Shown: positions 1-7,395, counted from the first letter of the stretch. The stretch: 64,000 nt of DNA from Bacillus sp. CECT 9360 (GCF_918741275.1 NZ_CAKKNA010000010.1:1-64000); one strand, 5' to 3'. The notes: generated by a model not told the origin, from the letters alone. Program-made: numbers and translations.

Positions 1-298
1 GGCAACAAAACAGAATTTTCGGCAACAAAAGTGCGAGTACTGGCAACGAAACAGGGAAAAGTGGCAACAAAATCAAAATTCCGGCAACAAAAATTGGAAC
101 TGGCAACAAAACAGAATTTTTGGCAACGAAAGTGCGAGTACTGGCAACGAAACAGGGAAAAGTGGCAACAAAATCAATGTTCCGGTAACAAAAATTGGAA
201 CCGGCAACAAAAATTGGAACTGGCAACAAAACAGAATTTTTGGCAACGAAAGTCCGAGTACTGGCAACTAAGTCAATATTCCGTCAACGAAAATCTTT
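1..298. repeat. Intergenic array A: GGCAACAAAA repeats with a 101-bp higher-order unit
   Basis: About fifteen copies of the decamer GGCAACAAAA (variants GGCAACGAAA, GGTAACAAAA) are separated by A/T-rich spacers. Spacer lengths run 10, 11, 11, 10, 9 bp and then repeat, so the array has a 101-bp super-unit starting at 1, 102 and, after one extra 19-bp unit, 222. Matching spacers in successive super-units are nearly identical. The open frame across it is a by-product of repetition. It begins at or before the window edge. Confidence 0.93.
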
Positions 299-392
299 AA
301 TCCAAAGGACTTTTTTATAAACCGAATGGTTTCCATATCCTGCTGTTTCTAAAATCAACACATAAGGGCAAGGTAAGACCGAGGTGATTAAT

Positions 393-647
393 ATGGATAA
401 CCCTAAGCTTCGGGATTTAATTCTTATTGAGGAAGAGAATGGTGACGAAAGGGAATATGCTGTAGAGGCATTATTCGATTTAGAAGATGATTCTTTTGCT
501 CTTTTAACTTCTGAAGAGGAGGTGCTGCTGATGCGCATTGAAGAAGAAGATGGCGAGCAGTTTCTTATCGGCCTGGATGATCATGAGGAAGCTGAAAACA
601 TCCTTCATGCCTATCAGGTGGCAATCGAGTCGGCACCGGCTGAATAA
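393..647 (+). CDS. DUF1292 family protein (YrzB-like)
   Basis: A small acidic protein of 84 residues that matches the DUF1292 pattern: an I-L-I-E-E-E-N-G-D-E opening strand, then E-Y-x-V-E-A-L-F and a terminal E-E-x-E-x-I-L-x-A-Y helix. Members are short conserved Firmicute proteins of unknown function, often near RNA or cell-wall housekeeping genes. I chose the ATG at 393 because GAGGTG lies six bases upstream; an in-frame GTG at 384 overlaps that ribosome binding site. Array A ends about 95 bp upstream. The family call rests on overall pattern rather than a catalytic motif. Confidence 0.8.
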   Translation: MDNPKLRDLILIEEENGDEREYAVEALFDLEDDSFALLTSEEEVLLMRIEEEDGEQFLIGLDDHEEAENILHAYQVAIESAPAE

Positions 648-695
648 AACGGCAAGGAAAAATCTTAATACGGGAACAAGTAAAGGTGGCTTATC

Positions 696-1961
696 ATGCT
701 TAAAAAACTCGCAGAAAATATCAAAGACCATTCGGTTCCCTTTGAAAATAGGGATGACTTGGACACACTGGTCAATCAAATAGGTGATGCAAAAATAGTG
801 CTTTTGGGGGAAGCATCCCATGGAACCTCTGAGTTTTATGAGGTCCGGGCAGAATTGTCCAAGAAGCTGATACAAGAAAAAGGCTTTTCTATTATTGCGG
901 TTGAAGGAGATTGGCCGGCAAGCCAAAAGCTGAACCGTTATATTAAAGGCTATGATACTGACAGCAATTCAGCTGAAGAAGTCTTGAGATCCTTTAACCG
1001 CTGGCCGACCTGGATGTGGGCCAATCAAGAAATAGCCCAGTTTGTGGAGTGGCTGAAAGAACATAATAACACGCAGCCTGACGGACAGAAGACCGGATTT
1101 TACGGGATCGATGTGTACAGCCTTTGGGAATCCATGGATGAAGTAATCCGCCATCTGGAAAAAATAAATTCGCCCGACCTTCCTCTGGCTAGAAAAGCTT
1201 TTACATGCTTTGAAGCCTTTAACCGGAATCATGAAAAGTACGCAATCGCTTCAGCCGTTTATTCGGAAGGCTGTGTTGAGGAAGTAACCAATCTGTTAAA
1301 CCGGATTAATCAGAACAGGAACTTGCATCAATACGAAGAGGAGAACGGCCTGGATCTAAAAATCAATGCGCTGGTTACCGCGAATGCAGAAAGGTATTAC
1401 AGCACCATGATTTTAAATGACGAAAGCTCCTGGAATATCCGTGACCTGCATATGGTAGAAGCATTGAATGAAGTCATGGATTTTCACGGGCCCGAGGCAA
1501 AGGTGATTGTCTGGGAGCATAATACCCACGTAGGGGACGCCCGCGCGACAGACATGGCCGATAACGGGCTGATCAATGTCGGCCAGGTGGTCAGAGAGCA
1601 AAACAGGCCGGAAGATGTTTATGTAGTAGGCTTTGGTACTCATAGCGGAACGGTAATCGCGGCAGAACAGTGGGGAGTAGAATTCGAAGAAAAAATAGTC
1701 CCGAAGGCTCAACTAGACAGTTGGGAAGATGTGTTGCATCGTTCTGGGGCCTACGATAAAATGATCTTCTTTAACGATGAAAACCGGCATTTATTTTCGT
1801 CAAGGATCGGCCATCGCGCAATCGGAGTGGTCTATAATCCCGAGTATGAGCATCTTGGCAACTACGTACCTTCAGTGATTTCGGAAAGATATGATGCGTT
1901 TATCTTTATCAATGAAAGCCGGGCGCTCAAACCATTAAAGGTTTCAGTGCCGGTAATGTGA
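696..1961 (+). CDS. Erythromycin esterase family protein
   Basis: A 421-residue protein of the EreA/EreB/EreC-like superfamily, which hydrolyses macrolide lactones or, in many chromosomal Bacillus members, related unknown esters. The diagnostic N-terminal motif is G-E-A-S-H-G-T at residues 38-44, with E39 and H42 at the active site, followed by A-V-E-G-D-W-P carrying E70. A later W-E-H-N-T-H-V-G motif matches the conserved C-terminal active-site histidine region. Length is normal. AAAGGTGG sits before the ATG. Chromosomal Bacillus homologues often give little or no macrolide resistance, so substrate and resistance role are unknown. Confidence 0.85.
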   Translation: MLKKLAENIKDHSVPFENRDDLDTLVNQIGDAKIVLLGEASHGTSEFYEVRAELSKKLIQEKGFSIIAVEGDWPASQKLNRYIKGYDTDSNSAEEVLRSFNRWPTWMWANQEIAQFVEWLKEHNNTQPDGQKTGFYGIDVYSLWESMDEVIRHLEKINSPDLPLARKAFTCFEAFNRNHEKYAIASAVYSEGCVEEVTNLLNRINQNRNLHQYEEENGLDLKINALVTANAERYYSTMILNDESSWNIRDLHMVEALNEVMDFHGPEAKVIVWEHNTHVGDARATDMADNGLINVGQVVREQNRPEDVYVVGFGTHSGTVIAAEQWGVEFEEKIVPKAQLDSWEDVLHRSGAYDKMIFFNDENRHLFSSRIGHRAIGVVYNPEYEHLGNYVPSVISERYDAFIFINESRALKPLKVSVPVM

Positions 1962-1963
1962 AA

Positions 1964-2005
1964 TGCAGGAATCCAGAGGTTCTCCGGATTCCTGCATGAT
2001 TTTGC
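1964..2005 (+). terminator. Hairpin terminator after the esterase gene
   Basis: The arms TGCAGGAATCC and GGATTCCTGCA form an 11-bp stem with a loop of about 12 nt, followed by a T-containing tail. It begins right after the esterase stop codon. Confidence 0.65.
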
Positions 2006-2044
2006 GCATATAGATTATTAGTAATTTTAGATTAATTTTGCCAG

Positions 2045-2215
2045 CTATGAATTCTGATCACTGTTATCCGCTAGTTGCCGGGCTTCACGTTGAATTTTCT
2101 GGACATTCTCTTCTGCGGCAAATTCGGTATCCGAATCACCTGCATGGCCACCCATTCCACCTTGATGTTTGGCATTAAATTTCTCTGCCGGCTTTTTTTC
2201 ATTTTGATTTGTCAC
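2045..2215 (-). CDS. Gamma-type small acid-soluble spore protein-like miniprotein
   Basis: A 56-residue reading frame starts at GTG (2215) with GGAGGTGAG upstream. The translation is Gln/Asn/Glu-rich and hydrophilic. Its second half, D-T-E-F-A-A-E-E-N-V-Q-K-I-Q-R-E-A-R, resembles the repeated G-T-E-F-A-S-E-T-D-A-Q-Q-V-R unit of gamma-type SASPs (SspE), which act as amino-acid stores in spores and do not bind DNA. SspE usually carries two such units and is longer; this protein has one. The single TEFA repeat and Gly/His-rich middle could alternatively mark a distinct spore coat or core peptide. No forespore promoter was verified. Confidence 0.62.
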   Translation of the reverse strand: MTNQNEKKPAEKFNAKHQGGMGGHAGDSDTEFAAEENVQKIQREARQLADNSDQNS

Positions 2216-2329
2216 TTATCTCACCTCCGCACATTAATATGCCCCGGAAGTGGGCAAACTATCCAATCTTTCTTTATAATATCAACTGCTAGGAGCCAGA
2301 CTTACTGCGAATACTTAGTAATTTCGGCA

Positions 2330-2445
2330 TTTATTATCCGAACTCAGATTTATTAACCAAACTCAGATTTTATTATCCAAACCCGAGATTTATTATCCAA
2401 ACTCAGGTTTTATTATCCCGACTCAAGATTTATTATCCAAACCAT
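2330..2445. repeat. Intergenic array E: TTTATTATCC repeats, 20-bp period
   Basis: Six copies of TTTATTATCC (one reads TTTATTAACC) start at 2330, 2349, 2369, 2389, 2409 and 2429, with spacers close to AAACTCAGAT. Unlike arrays A, B and C the period is a plain 19-20 bp without a 101-bp super-unit. The array lies between the SASP-like gene and the 3' end of the lysozyme-like gene. Confidence 0.88.
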
Positions 2446-2545
2446 TAACCAATAAGTCGAGAGCTAAAAATCACAAACTTTGACCTTTTCTCTGAAGTTG
2501 CAAGTTACCATTTTCTTACGAAAGAGCAGATAGGTGCCTCGCCAC

Positions 2546-3205
2546 CTATTTAGTTATACCTACAGGAACAGTACCCGACATGGATTCTATGTTCTTTGTC
2601 ACTTTTTCACTATAGGTAAAATCTCCATAACAGTATGGATAGCGGAAGTTATTTTTGTCTCCTCGGCAATTATAGATAGTCGGTTTCTTGTTTACTTGCA
2701 TTAAAGAGAATTTCTTCGCTAAATCTTCATTATGTTTGCCGCCGTTTTGGGCCACATAGTCGACATATCCGATCCCCATGTTATAGGCCTGGATAATTGT
2801 AGGGAAATCCACTTTTTTTTGATTTCCATAAGCTACAGCTTGCTGAAAATGTTTTACGCCCTGTTTGATGCTTTGTTCTGGATCTTTAATTGTATTTCGC
2901 GCCAATCCTGCTGACTCGGAAGCTTGCATCGGATCCAAACCTTTGCCTTTACTTTCCTGGTGCATCAATGCGATAAGAACCGTTGTGTATTGTTCAAGCT
3001 GATGTTTTTCTAATTCATCATGGATTAACGGACGATATTTTTTTGCGTCGCGATAAGGATCGTTGCTAATGATTGAAGACGATTCTTCTTTTAAAGGAAC
3101 CTGCTTCACATATTCAACCATAATAAAAACGAAACAAAGGATAAACAATAAGAAAAAAATCGTTTTATTATTCCTCTTCTTCCGTTTCCGTCTTCTTTTT
3201 TTCAT
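2546..3205 (-). CDS. Membrane-anchored lysozyme-like (CwlT N-domain type) protein
   Basis: A 219-residue protein with a very basic N-terminus (about ten Lys/Arg in the first 14 residues), one transmembrane segment at about 15-31, then an extracytoplasmic lysozyme-like domain. The motif A-L-M-H-Q-E-S-K-G contains the catalytic glutamate expected for this muramidase/transglycosylase fold, followed by D-P-M-Q-A-S-E-S-A-G and I-Q-A-Y-N-M-G-I-G-Y. It resembles the N-terminal domain of CwlT and stand-alone homologues in Bacillus, which cut the glycan strand of peptidoglycan. No NlpC/P60 domain is fused here. A possible promoter (CAGACA-N17-TATAAT) lies upstream on the minus strand near 3240-3275. 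Substrate cleavage type is inferred. Confidence 0.82.
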   Translation of the reverse strand: MKKRRRKRKKRNNKTIFFLLFILCFVFIMVEYVKQVPLKEESSSIISNDPYRDAKKYRPLIHDELEKHQLEQYTTVLIALMHQESKGKGLDPMQASESAGLARNTIKDPEQSIKQGVKHFQQAVAYGNQKKVDFPTIIQAYNMGIGYVDYVAQNGGKHNEDLAKKFSLMQVNKKPTIYNCRGDKNNFRYPYCYGDFTYSEKVTKNIESMSGTVPVGITK

Positions 3206-3448
3206 TGTGTTCTCTCCCAGACTTAGTTTCTACTATGCCAATTATAAAGTAAATGTATCTTAATGTCTGAAATAGTGATAGATAAAGTGGGAAAAAATGC
3301 TTCGTAGCCTTTTTTCTAATGCGTTAAAAGGAGCAGAATACCTCCATAGCTTGGAGGTGTACTATTGAAGAATAAGCTTAGGGATATGTAAGCTATTAAA
3401 ATATAATGATATAGTTTAATAGTAAACATCTGACAGAGGAGAATTAAT

Positions 3449-3733
3449 ATGGACGATAGTTCGATTTATTTTGAAATTTTTATGTTTTGGTATGTGGGAA
3501 TTATAATTTGGGTATTATTAGGGCTCTCAATTCTATTTTTTATCATTGCTTTAATGAAAAGATCCCGAAAATTAATGGGCTTGAGTGTTGTGTTTATGTT
3601 CCCTAATATCCTGTTACTAATATTTCAGGAAATTGAACCAGTACTTATATATTTATTTATAGCGTGGTTTGCTCTACAAATCTTTATGTTCATTTATCTT
3701 CGGCTCAACAAAAATACCATGACTAAAAAATAA
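3449..3733 (+). CDS. Small three-helix membrane protein, unknown
   Basis: A 94-residue, strongly hydrophobic protein with three probable membrane segments at about residues 12-36, 45-65 and 66-86, and a short basic tail. No catalytic motif is visible and I do not recognise the family. The start is ATG 3449, with GAGGAG upstream. The DUF523 gene begins 22 bp downstream, so the two may be co-transcribed. A palindrome (ACCTCC...GGAGGT, near 3340-3360) lies in the 243-bp upstream gap and may be a hairpin. Confidence 0.65.
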   Translation: MDDSSIYFEIFMFWYVGIIIWVLLGLSILFFIIALMKRSRKLMGLSVVFMFPNILLLIFQEIEPVLIYLFIAWFALQIFMFIYLRLNKNTMTKK

Positions 3734-3755
3734 TTATGGATGGAGGTAAAATCAT

Positions 3756-4223
3756 TTGATCTTAGTGAGTTCGTGTTTAGCAGGTCTGGAAGTTAGATAT
3801 AACGGTACGCATAGCTTAGATAATAGAATTCAAGAATTGCTGGCAGAAAATAGAGCCATCACAGTTTGCCCCGAATTGCTTGGAGGATTTTCAACTCCGA
3901 GAGAGCCTGCTGAGATCATCGGCGGTGATGGGGAAGATGTTCTGGATGGGAAAGCAAAAGTGGTCGAGAAATCGGGCAGGGATGTAACCGAGCTATACAT
4001 AAAGGGCGCGTACCGTACGCTAAAAAAAGCCCAAGAAGTCAATGCAACAATCATTGTGCTTAAAGAATACAGTCCTTCCTGCGGCAGCTCAATGATTTAC
4101 AATGGTGAATTTAAAGGTAAGAAAAAGGTTGGAAACGGAGTCACAACGGCCTTGCTTAAAAGAAACGGGTTGCGGGTCATATCAGAAGAAAATGTTGGTG
4201 ACTTTCTTGATGAAATCAAATAA
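3756..4223 (+). CDS. DUF523 family protein (YbbK-like)
   Basis: A 155-residue DUF523 protein. It shows the N-terminal V-S-S-C-L-A-G-x-x-V-R-Y-N-G signature, V-C-P-E-L-L-G-G-F-S-T-P-R-x-P-A-E and the C-terminal L-K-E-Y-S-P-S-C-G-S-S-M-I-Y-N-G. The three conserved cysteines suggest metal or Fe-S chemistry, but the function of the family is not established. Length is typical. The start is TTG at 3756 with GGAGGTAA upstream; no ATG fits the conserved N-terminus. Confidence 0.9.
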   Translation: MILVSSCLAGLEVRYNGTHSLDNRIQELLAENRAITVCPELLGGFSTPREPAEIIGGDGEDVLDGKAKVVEKSGRDVTELYIKGAYRTLKKAQEVNATIIVLKEYSPSCGSSMIYNGEFKGKKKVGNGVTTALLKRNGLRVISEENVGDFLDEIK

Positions 4224-4340
4224 ATAATCTCAGGTAACTGCTGGTGTAGTTCTATACCAGGAGCAAATTTATCTATATTTAATAGAAGGGGAGCTAGCCT
4301 TTTAATGGATATATTTCTATATATTTTTTCAGTAAAATGG

Positions 4341-4380
4341 AAAGGGGCTTGGATAGATGTCCAAGCCCCTTGTGTAAGTT
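4341..4380. terminator. Convergent terminator between DUF523 and thioredoxin genes
   Basis: AAGGGGCTTGGA and TCCAAGCCCCTT pair perfectly around a 6-nt loop. The element lies between convergent genes and probably stops transcription mainly from the thioredoxin side. Confidence 0.75.
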
Positions 4381-4396
4381 CCTAAAGAGGAAGTAT

Positions 4397-4711
4397 TTAT
4401 ATGGTGTTTAAAAATTCTCTCACAGCATCTGCTGTTTTGGCGTTTGCGCTATGCAAGTGGGCAAGCTTTTCGCCATTTTTAAATATCAATAAAGATGGAA
4501 TGCCCATAACATCTTGCTCTTCAGCAATTTCCGGGAACTCATCCCGATCTATTTTAAACCATTGTTTGTCCTGATGTTCTTCTGTAATTTCATCGATAAA
4601 CATATTCAAACGTTTGCAGTCCGGGCACCAAGTGGTTGTAAAGATTCCCACTGTAAGTTGATCCTGGGCAATGTCATTGCGGTATTCTTGCTCTGTTTTG
4701 ACTTGTTTCAT
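4397..4711 (-). CDS. Thioredoxin family protein
   Basis: A 104-residue thioredoxin-fold protein. The redox motif W-C-P-D-C places cysteines at residues 29 and 32 (canonical Trx has CGPC), and the cis-proline is in M-G-I-P-S. Proteins of this type reduce disulfides or bacillithiol mixed disulfides in the cytoplasm; the partner is unknown. The start at 4711 is chosen because GAGGAG sits just before it; the frame stays open upstream to 4798 but runs through the operator. Upstream lies a GTAC-N10-GTAC palindrome shared with the neighbouring TetR and AhpD/HesB-like transcription units, so it probably belongs to the same regulon. Confidence 0.86.
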   Translation of the reverse strand: MKQVKTEQEYRNDIAQDQLTVGIFTTTWCPDCKRLNMFIDEITEEHQDKQWFKIDRDEFPEIAEEQDVMGIPSLLIFKNGEKLAHLHSANAKTADAVREFLNTI

Positions 4712-4776
4712 GTTTTTCTCCTCAAATCCTTTTTCTATTTTTACTTTTGCTGTAATAAAATACTTTCTATTATTTG

Positions 4777-4799
4777 ATGTACATACTGTTTGGTACAAA
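4777..4799. promoter_or_regulatory. Putative TetR operator upstream of thioredoxin
   Basis: An inverted repeat with outer arms GTAC (4779-4782) and GTAC (4793-4796) around ATACTGTTTG. The same GTAC-N10-GTAC architecture recurs at 6581-6598 and with N11 at 5434-5452. On the minus strand it coincides with a TTGTAC -35-like hexamer, a good position for repression. Confidence 0.62.
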
Positions 4800-4831
4800 A
4801 TATAGTTTTTGAGACCTCTTAAAAAACTTCC

Positions 4832-5407
4832 CTATGATAGATTGTATTGTTTCCGAATCACTTCGAAGACATTTTTTAATAATGAGAGGTCTTGCTGACT
4901 TTTCATGAGTAATATTCCGCCCTCAATCATAGCAATCATCGCTTGAGCACTTTTTTTAGTATCAATGGTCGAGTCCAGTTGATTTTGCTTGACCATCTCG
5001 TCCAAAATCAATTCTACTGCCCCAATCCAACGTTCGAAAAAATGATGGATTTTAATGCGGAAAGTTTCATCATGTTCACTCATTTCAATGGCTAGGTTGC
5101 CAATTGGACAACCTGGTTTTTTTTCCATCTCAGCATGAAAGGTAATGGCCCACTCTAGCATCTTGTTTAATTTTATTGCGGGTTCTTCCGCTGTTTGGAG
5201 AATGCCATGGATTAACTCTCTATCCCACTCTTGAATAAGATCTTCAACAACGGCTAGCCCAAGATCATGTTTAGAGGAAAAATAATGATAGAATTGTCCT
5301 TTTCCAATACTAGCAGCTTGAAGAATATCAGTTATCGATGTTGCCTGATAGCCTTTGGAATGGATAACGTCCCGGGTTATAGATATGATTTCTTGCTTTC
5401 TAGACAT
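4832..5407 (-). CDS. TetR/AcrR family transcriptional regulator
   Basis: A 191-residue TetR-type repressor. The N-terminal helix-turn-helix is clear: I-T-R-D-V-I-H-S-K-G-Y-Q-A-T-S-I-T-D-I-L-Q-A-A and G-K-G-Q-F-Y-H-Y-F-S-S-K-H-D-L. The ligand domain carries a lone cysteine in K-P-G-C-P-I-G-N-L-A, at a position reminiscent of the redox-sensing cysteine of NemR-type regulators, so an electrophile or oxidant could be the signal (inference). A perfect 9-bp inverted repeat overlaps its own promoter, and related palindromes precede the thioredoxin and the HesB/AhpD-like genes. It probably represses itself and both neighbours. Confidence 0.88.
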   Translation of the reverse strand: MSRKQEIISITRDVIHSKGYQATSITDILQAASIGKGQFYHYFSSKHDLGLAVVEDLIQEWDRELIHGILQTAEEPAIKLNKMLEWAITFHAEMEKKPGCPIGNLAIEMSEHDETFRIKIHHFFERWIGAVELILDEMVKQNQLDSTIDTKKSAQAMIAMIEGGILLMKSQQDLSLLKNVFEVIRKQYNLS

Positions 5408-5429
5408 ACTTACACACCTTTATCACCAA

Positions 5430-5456
5430 GTTTGTACTCTATATTATAGTACAAAC
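5430..5456. promoter_or_regulatory. Autoregulatory operator of the TetR gene
   Basis: The arms GTTTGTACT and AGTACAAAC are perfect reverse complements separated by 9 bp. On the minus strand a TATAAT lies inside the element, so a bound dimer would cover the tetR -10 region. Confidence 0.72.
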
Positions 5457-5488
5457 TACAATATAAAAGTATATTCATACATCCGGTC

Positions 5489-6142
5489 TTATTCACCGTA
5501 GCTTTGAATCATGTTCGCCATATGGGCATATGCACCGCCGGCAAGCAAGGCAGAAGCAACCAGGATCGCTTCGGAAAGTTCTTCTCTGGAGGCACCGGCT
5601 TTTTCCGCGTTTTTAGAATGAACATCAATACAATACGGACATTGGGTTGCATGGGCAACAGCTACCGCGATAATTTCCTTGAATTTCACACTTAATTTTC
5701 CGGCTTTCATAGCAGCGGCACTGAAACCAGAATAGGCTTTAAAACCATCTGGAGCCGACTTACTTAAATGACCTAGTTTTTTAAGATTGGATCTGGCATA
5801 AAGCGCATCATCCGCTTCCGGATCTAAAGCATTCTGCATATGAGTACTATGAGTAACCGCACCACCTGCTTCGACACCGGATACTACAAATACGGCTTCC
5901 ACTAATTCTTCAAGAGAAGCACCTTCCGCTTTAGCGCTGCGTGTATGGCTATCAATACAATAAGGACATTCGGTCACATGGGCGGTAGCTACCGCAATGA
6001 TTTCTTTTTCTTTCTTCGTTAGGGCACCTTCTTTAAAAACTCCACTGTTAAATTCGGAAAAAGCTTGTAGTTGATCAGGAGCAAGATCTTTGATTCGATT
6101 AAGGTTTTTTAAGTTTTCTTTTTGATAGAAGCTGTTTGACAT
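5489..6142 (-). CDS. Double-domain carboxymuconolactone decarboxylase / AhpD-like protein
   Basis: A 217-residue protein made of two tandem AhpD-fold domains. Each carries the peroxidase-type core C-P-Y-C-I-D-x-H: C59/C62/H66 and C168/C171/H175. AhpD proteins couple CxxC thiol redox chemistry to peroxide or alkyl-hydroperoxide reduction; a decarboxylase role is unlikely given the CxxC. The start at 6142 has AAAGGGTG upstream. The frame continues to 6205, abutting the HesB-like stop, but that extension lacks the conserved pattern. It is co-directional with the HesB-like gene and likely co-transcribed with it under the TetR-type operator at 6581. Confidence 0.87.
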   Translation of the reverse strand: MSNSFYQKENLKNLNRIKDLAPDQLQAFSEFNSGVFKEGALTKKEKEIIAVATAHVTECPYCIDSHTRSAKAEGASLEELVEAVFVVSGVEAGGAVTHSTHMQNALDPEADDALYARSNLKKLGHLSKSAPDGFKAYSGFSAAAMKAGKLSVKFKEIIAVAVAHATQCPYCIDVHSKNAEKAGASREELSEAILVASALLAGGAYAHMANMIQSYGE

Positions 6143-6205
6143 AAAAACACCCTTTCGTTTTTCTGATACTATAATTTTTCCATCTAAAGGAAATGTATTC
6201 CTCAT

Positions 6206-6532
6206 TTATTTAATCTTAGAAATAAGCGCCATTCTTCCGTTTAAAATTTGCTGAGGGCTTTTTAATTGAAAACTGTTAACTGAAGATGAGTAATCAATTT
6301 TCAATTCATCATCAAAGTAGATGAGATTAGACTTTTCCATTAAAACAGGCCGATCGTTCGTTTCAAAGGAGAGATCATCATTTTCATTCGCTGAGGGGAC
6401 AAACCATAAAGTCGGCACTCCTCCGGAACAACCGCAATCCTTTGTTTCGTATCGAATTTTCAGAACACCTTTTTGGTCTCCGACTTGTTTGTTCAGTTCT
6501 TTTTTTGCATGGTCAGTTATGGTGATATTCAA
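6206..6532 (-). CDS. HesB/IscA-like iron-sulfur biosynthesis domain protein
   Basis: A protein of about 108 residues with the HesB-like pattern I-T-I-T-D-x-A-K-K-E-L and a D-C-G-C-S-G-G segment in place of the usual C-G/S-G-F-x-Y, as in YqkB-type Bacillus proteins. The canonical C-terminal C-G-C is absent, so carrier function for Fe-S clusters is doubtful. I prefer the TTG at 6532, nine bases after AAGGAG; an in-frame TTG at 6541 touches that site. It heads a two-gene unit with the AhpD-like gene, suggesting a thiol/metal stress role. Confidence 0.72.
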   Translation of the reverse strand: MNITITDHAKKELNKQVGDQKGVLKIRYETKDCGCSGGVPTLWFVPSANENDDLSFETNDRPVLMEKSNLIYFDDELKIDYSSSVNSFQLKSPQQILNGRMALISKIK

Positions 6533-6550
6533 TGGTCCCAACTCCTTTTA

Positions 6551-6571
6551 TTGACCCAATTATTAGGTCAA
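6551..6571. promoter_or_regulatory. Palindrome TTGACC-N9-GGTCAA upstream of the HesB-like gene
   Basis: TTGACC (6551-6556) and GGTCAA (6566-6571) are exact inverted repeats between the TetR-type operator and the ribosome binding site. It may be a second operator or a 5' UTR hairpin. I do not recognise the factor. Confidence 0.45.
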
Positions 6572-6580
6572 TTAATTTCA

Positions 6581-6598
6581 GTACCTACCGTTCGGTAC
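6581..6598. promoter_or_regulatory. Putative TetR operator upstream of HesB/AhpD-like unit
   Basis: GTAC-CTACCGTTCG-GTAC, with inner symmetry TACCG/CGGTA. It matches the thioredoxin operator in spacing and core (TAC-C/T-GTT-C/T-GGTAC). Confidence 0.66.
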
Positions 6599-6649
6599 AG
6601 AATGAGTGTAACATATTCATTTTTCATTCGGCAAGCAAAATAACTTATC

Positions 6650-6686
6650 AAACAAAAAGACGATAAATCGCAATGATTTATCGACC
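6650..6686 (-). terminator. Terminator of the 6694-7395 gene
   Basis: CGATAAATC and GATTTATCG pair perfectly around a 5-nt loop. On the minus strand a TCTTTTTGTTT tail follows. Confidence 0.78.
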
Positions 6687-6693
6687 TTAATTA

Positions 6694-7395
6694 TCAGGAT
6701 TGTTTCGCAATCTTAGAAGGATTGTTAATTTTATACCTAATTTCTTTATTGAACTTCTTATCGACAATCTTCGCGTCAAAGGTAATGGCATTGCCTACTT
6801 CAAGTTCGTGTTTTTTCAGGGTATTGCTGTATCCACACCAGGCTTCCCCAACTTCTAACGGGTTATCTCCGATGATTTTAACATTTTCTAAAATCAGGAT
6901 TTCGTCTTCGCTTTCGTTAAAGTGGTTGTATTTCGTTGCAAACTCTTTTACAACGGCTTCAAATGATACTTTTTCTGATGGCAGTTCAAGCTTAGGTTTT
7001 GAAGTTTTTGCTGCTTTTTTGCTTTTAGTTTCCTTCCCTTTGCTTTCTTGAGCGGGCTCGCCAGATTCAGGAAGCTCTCCATTTGTGGAAGATTCGGGTG
7101 AATCAAGCACAGATTCTCTGCCAAAGGAGGAACTTTGCATTTCCTTTAAATAAGCAGGGTGAACACAATGAAGTGCTTCGTTGGAAAAGGAGACAACCGC
7201 TGTCTCATGATCGCCATTGCTCTCATAGCCTTTAATGGTTACGGTGTATGTAGTGTTATCTCGTTTATACAAAAACTCGTGCTTAGCCGCTTTGGATGAA
7301 GCTGACACGAGACCCCAATCTTTGATTTTGAGGATATATTCATCTTCATCGCTGAATCTTAGATAATCATCTTGTGGCGGGATAGTGGTAAACAT
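6694..7395 (-). CDS. Hypothetical two-domain protein with charged linker
   Basis: A 233-residue soluble protein I cannot assign. Residues 1-85 form one mixed alpha/beta block. Residues 95-140 are a Ser/Glu/Lys-rich low-complexity linker containing a run of lysines and alanines. Residues 140-230 form a second block rich in beta-strand pattern with a conserved-looking G-E-A-W-C-G-Y-S. No signal peptide or membrane segment is seen. The gene is monocistronic, with its own terminator downstream and a good GGAGGAACC site before the ATG. The final block may be an OB-like fold, but this is a guess from alternating hydrophobicity only. Confidence 0.6.
   Translation of the reverse strand: MFTTIPPQDDYLRFSDEDEYILKIKDWGLVSASSKAAKHEFLYKRDNTTYTVTIKGYESNGDHETAVVSFSNEALHCVHPAYLKEMQSSSFGRESVLDSPESSTNGELPESGEPAQESKGKETKSKKAAKTSKPKLELPSEKVSFEAVVKEFATKYNHFNESEDEILILENVKIIGDNPLEVGEAWCGYSNTLKKHELEVGNAITFDAKIVDKKFNKEIRYKINNPSKIAKQS

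Noticed and set aside
31-300. Open reading frame with Gln/Lys/Trp-rich repeats over array A
   Set aside because: It follows only from the about 20-bp DNA repeats; it has no ribosome binding site, and a similar frame exists on the other strand.
696-1961. Acquired macrolide resistance gene
   Set aside because: The protein fits chromosomal Bacillus relatives of the erythromycin esterase superfamily, and no mobile element is next to it; resistance cannot be claimed from sequence.
5489-6205. Longer AhpD-like protein starting at 6205
   Set aside because: The extra residues are not part of the fold, while a good ribosome binding site precedes 6142.
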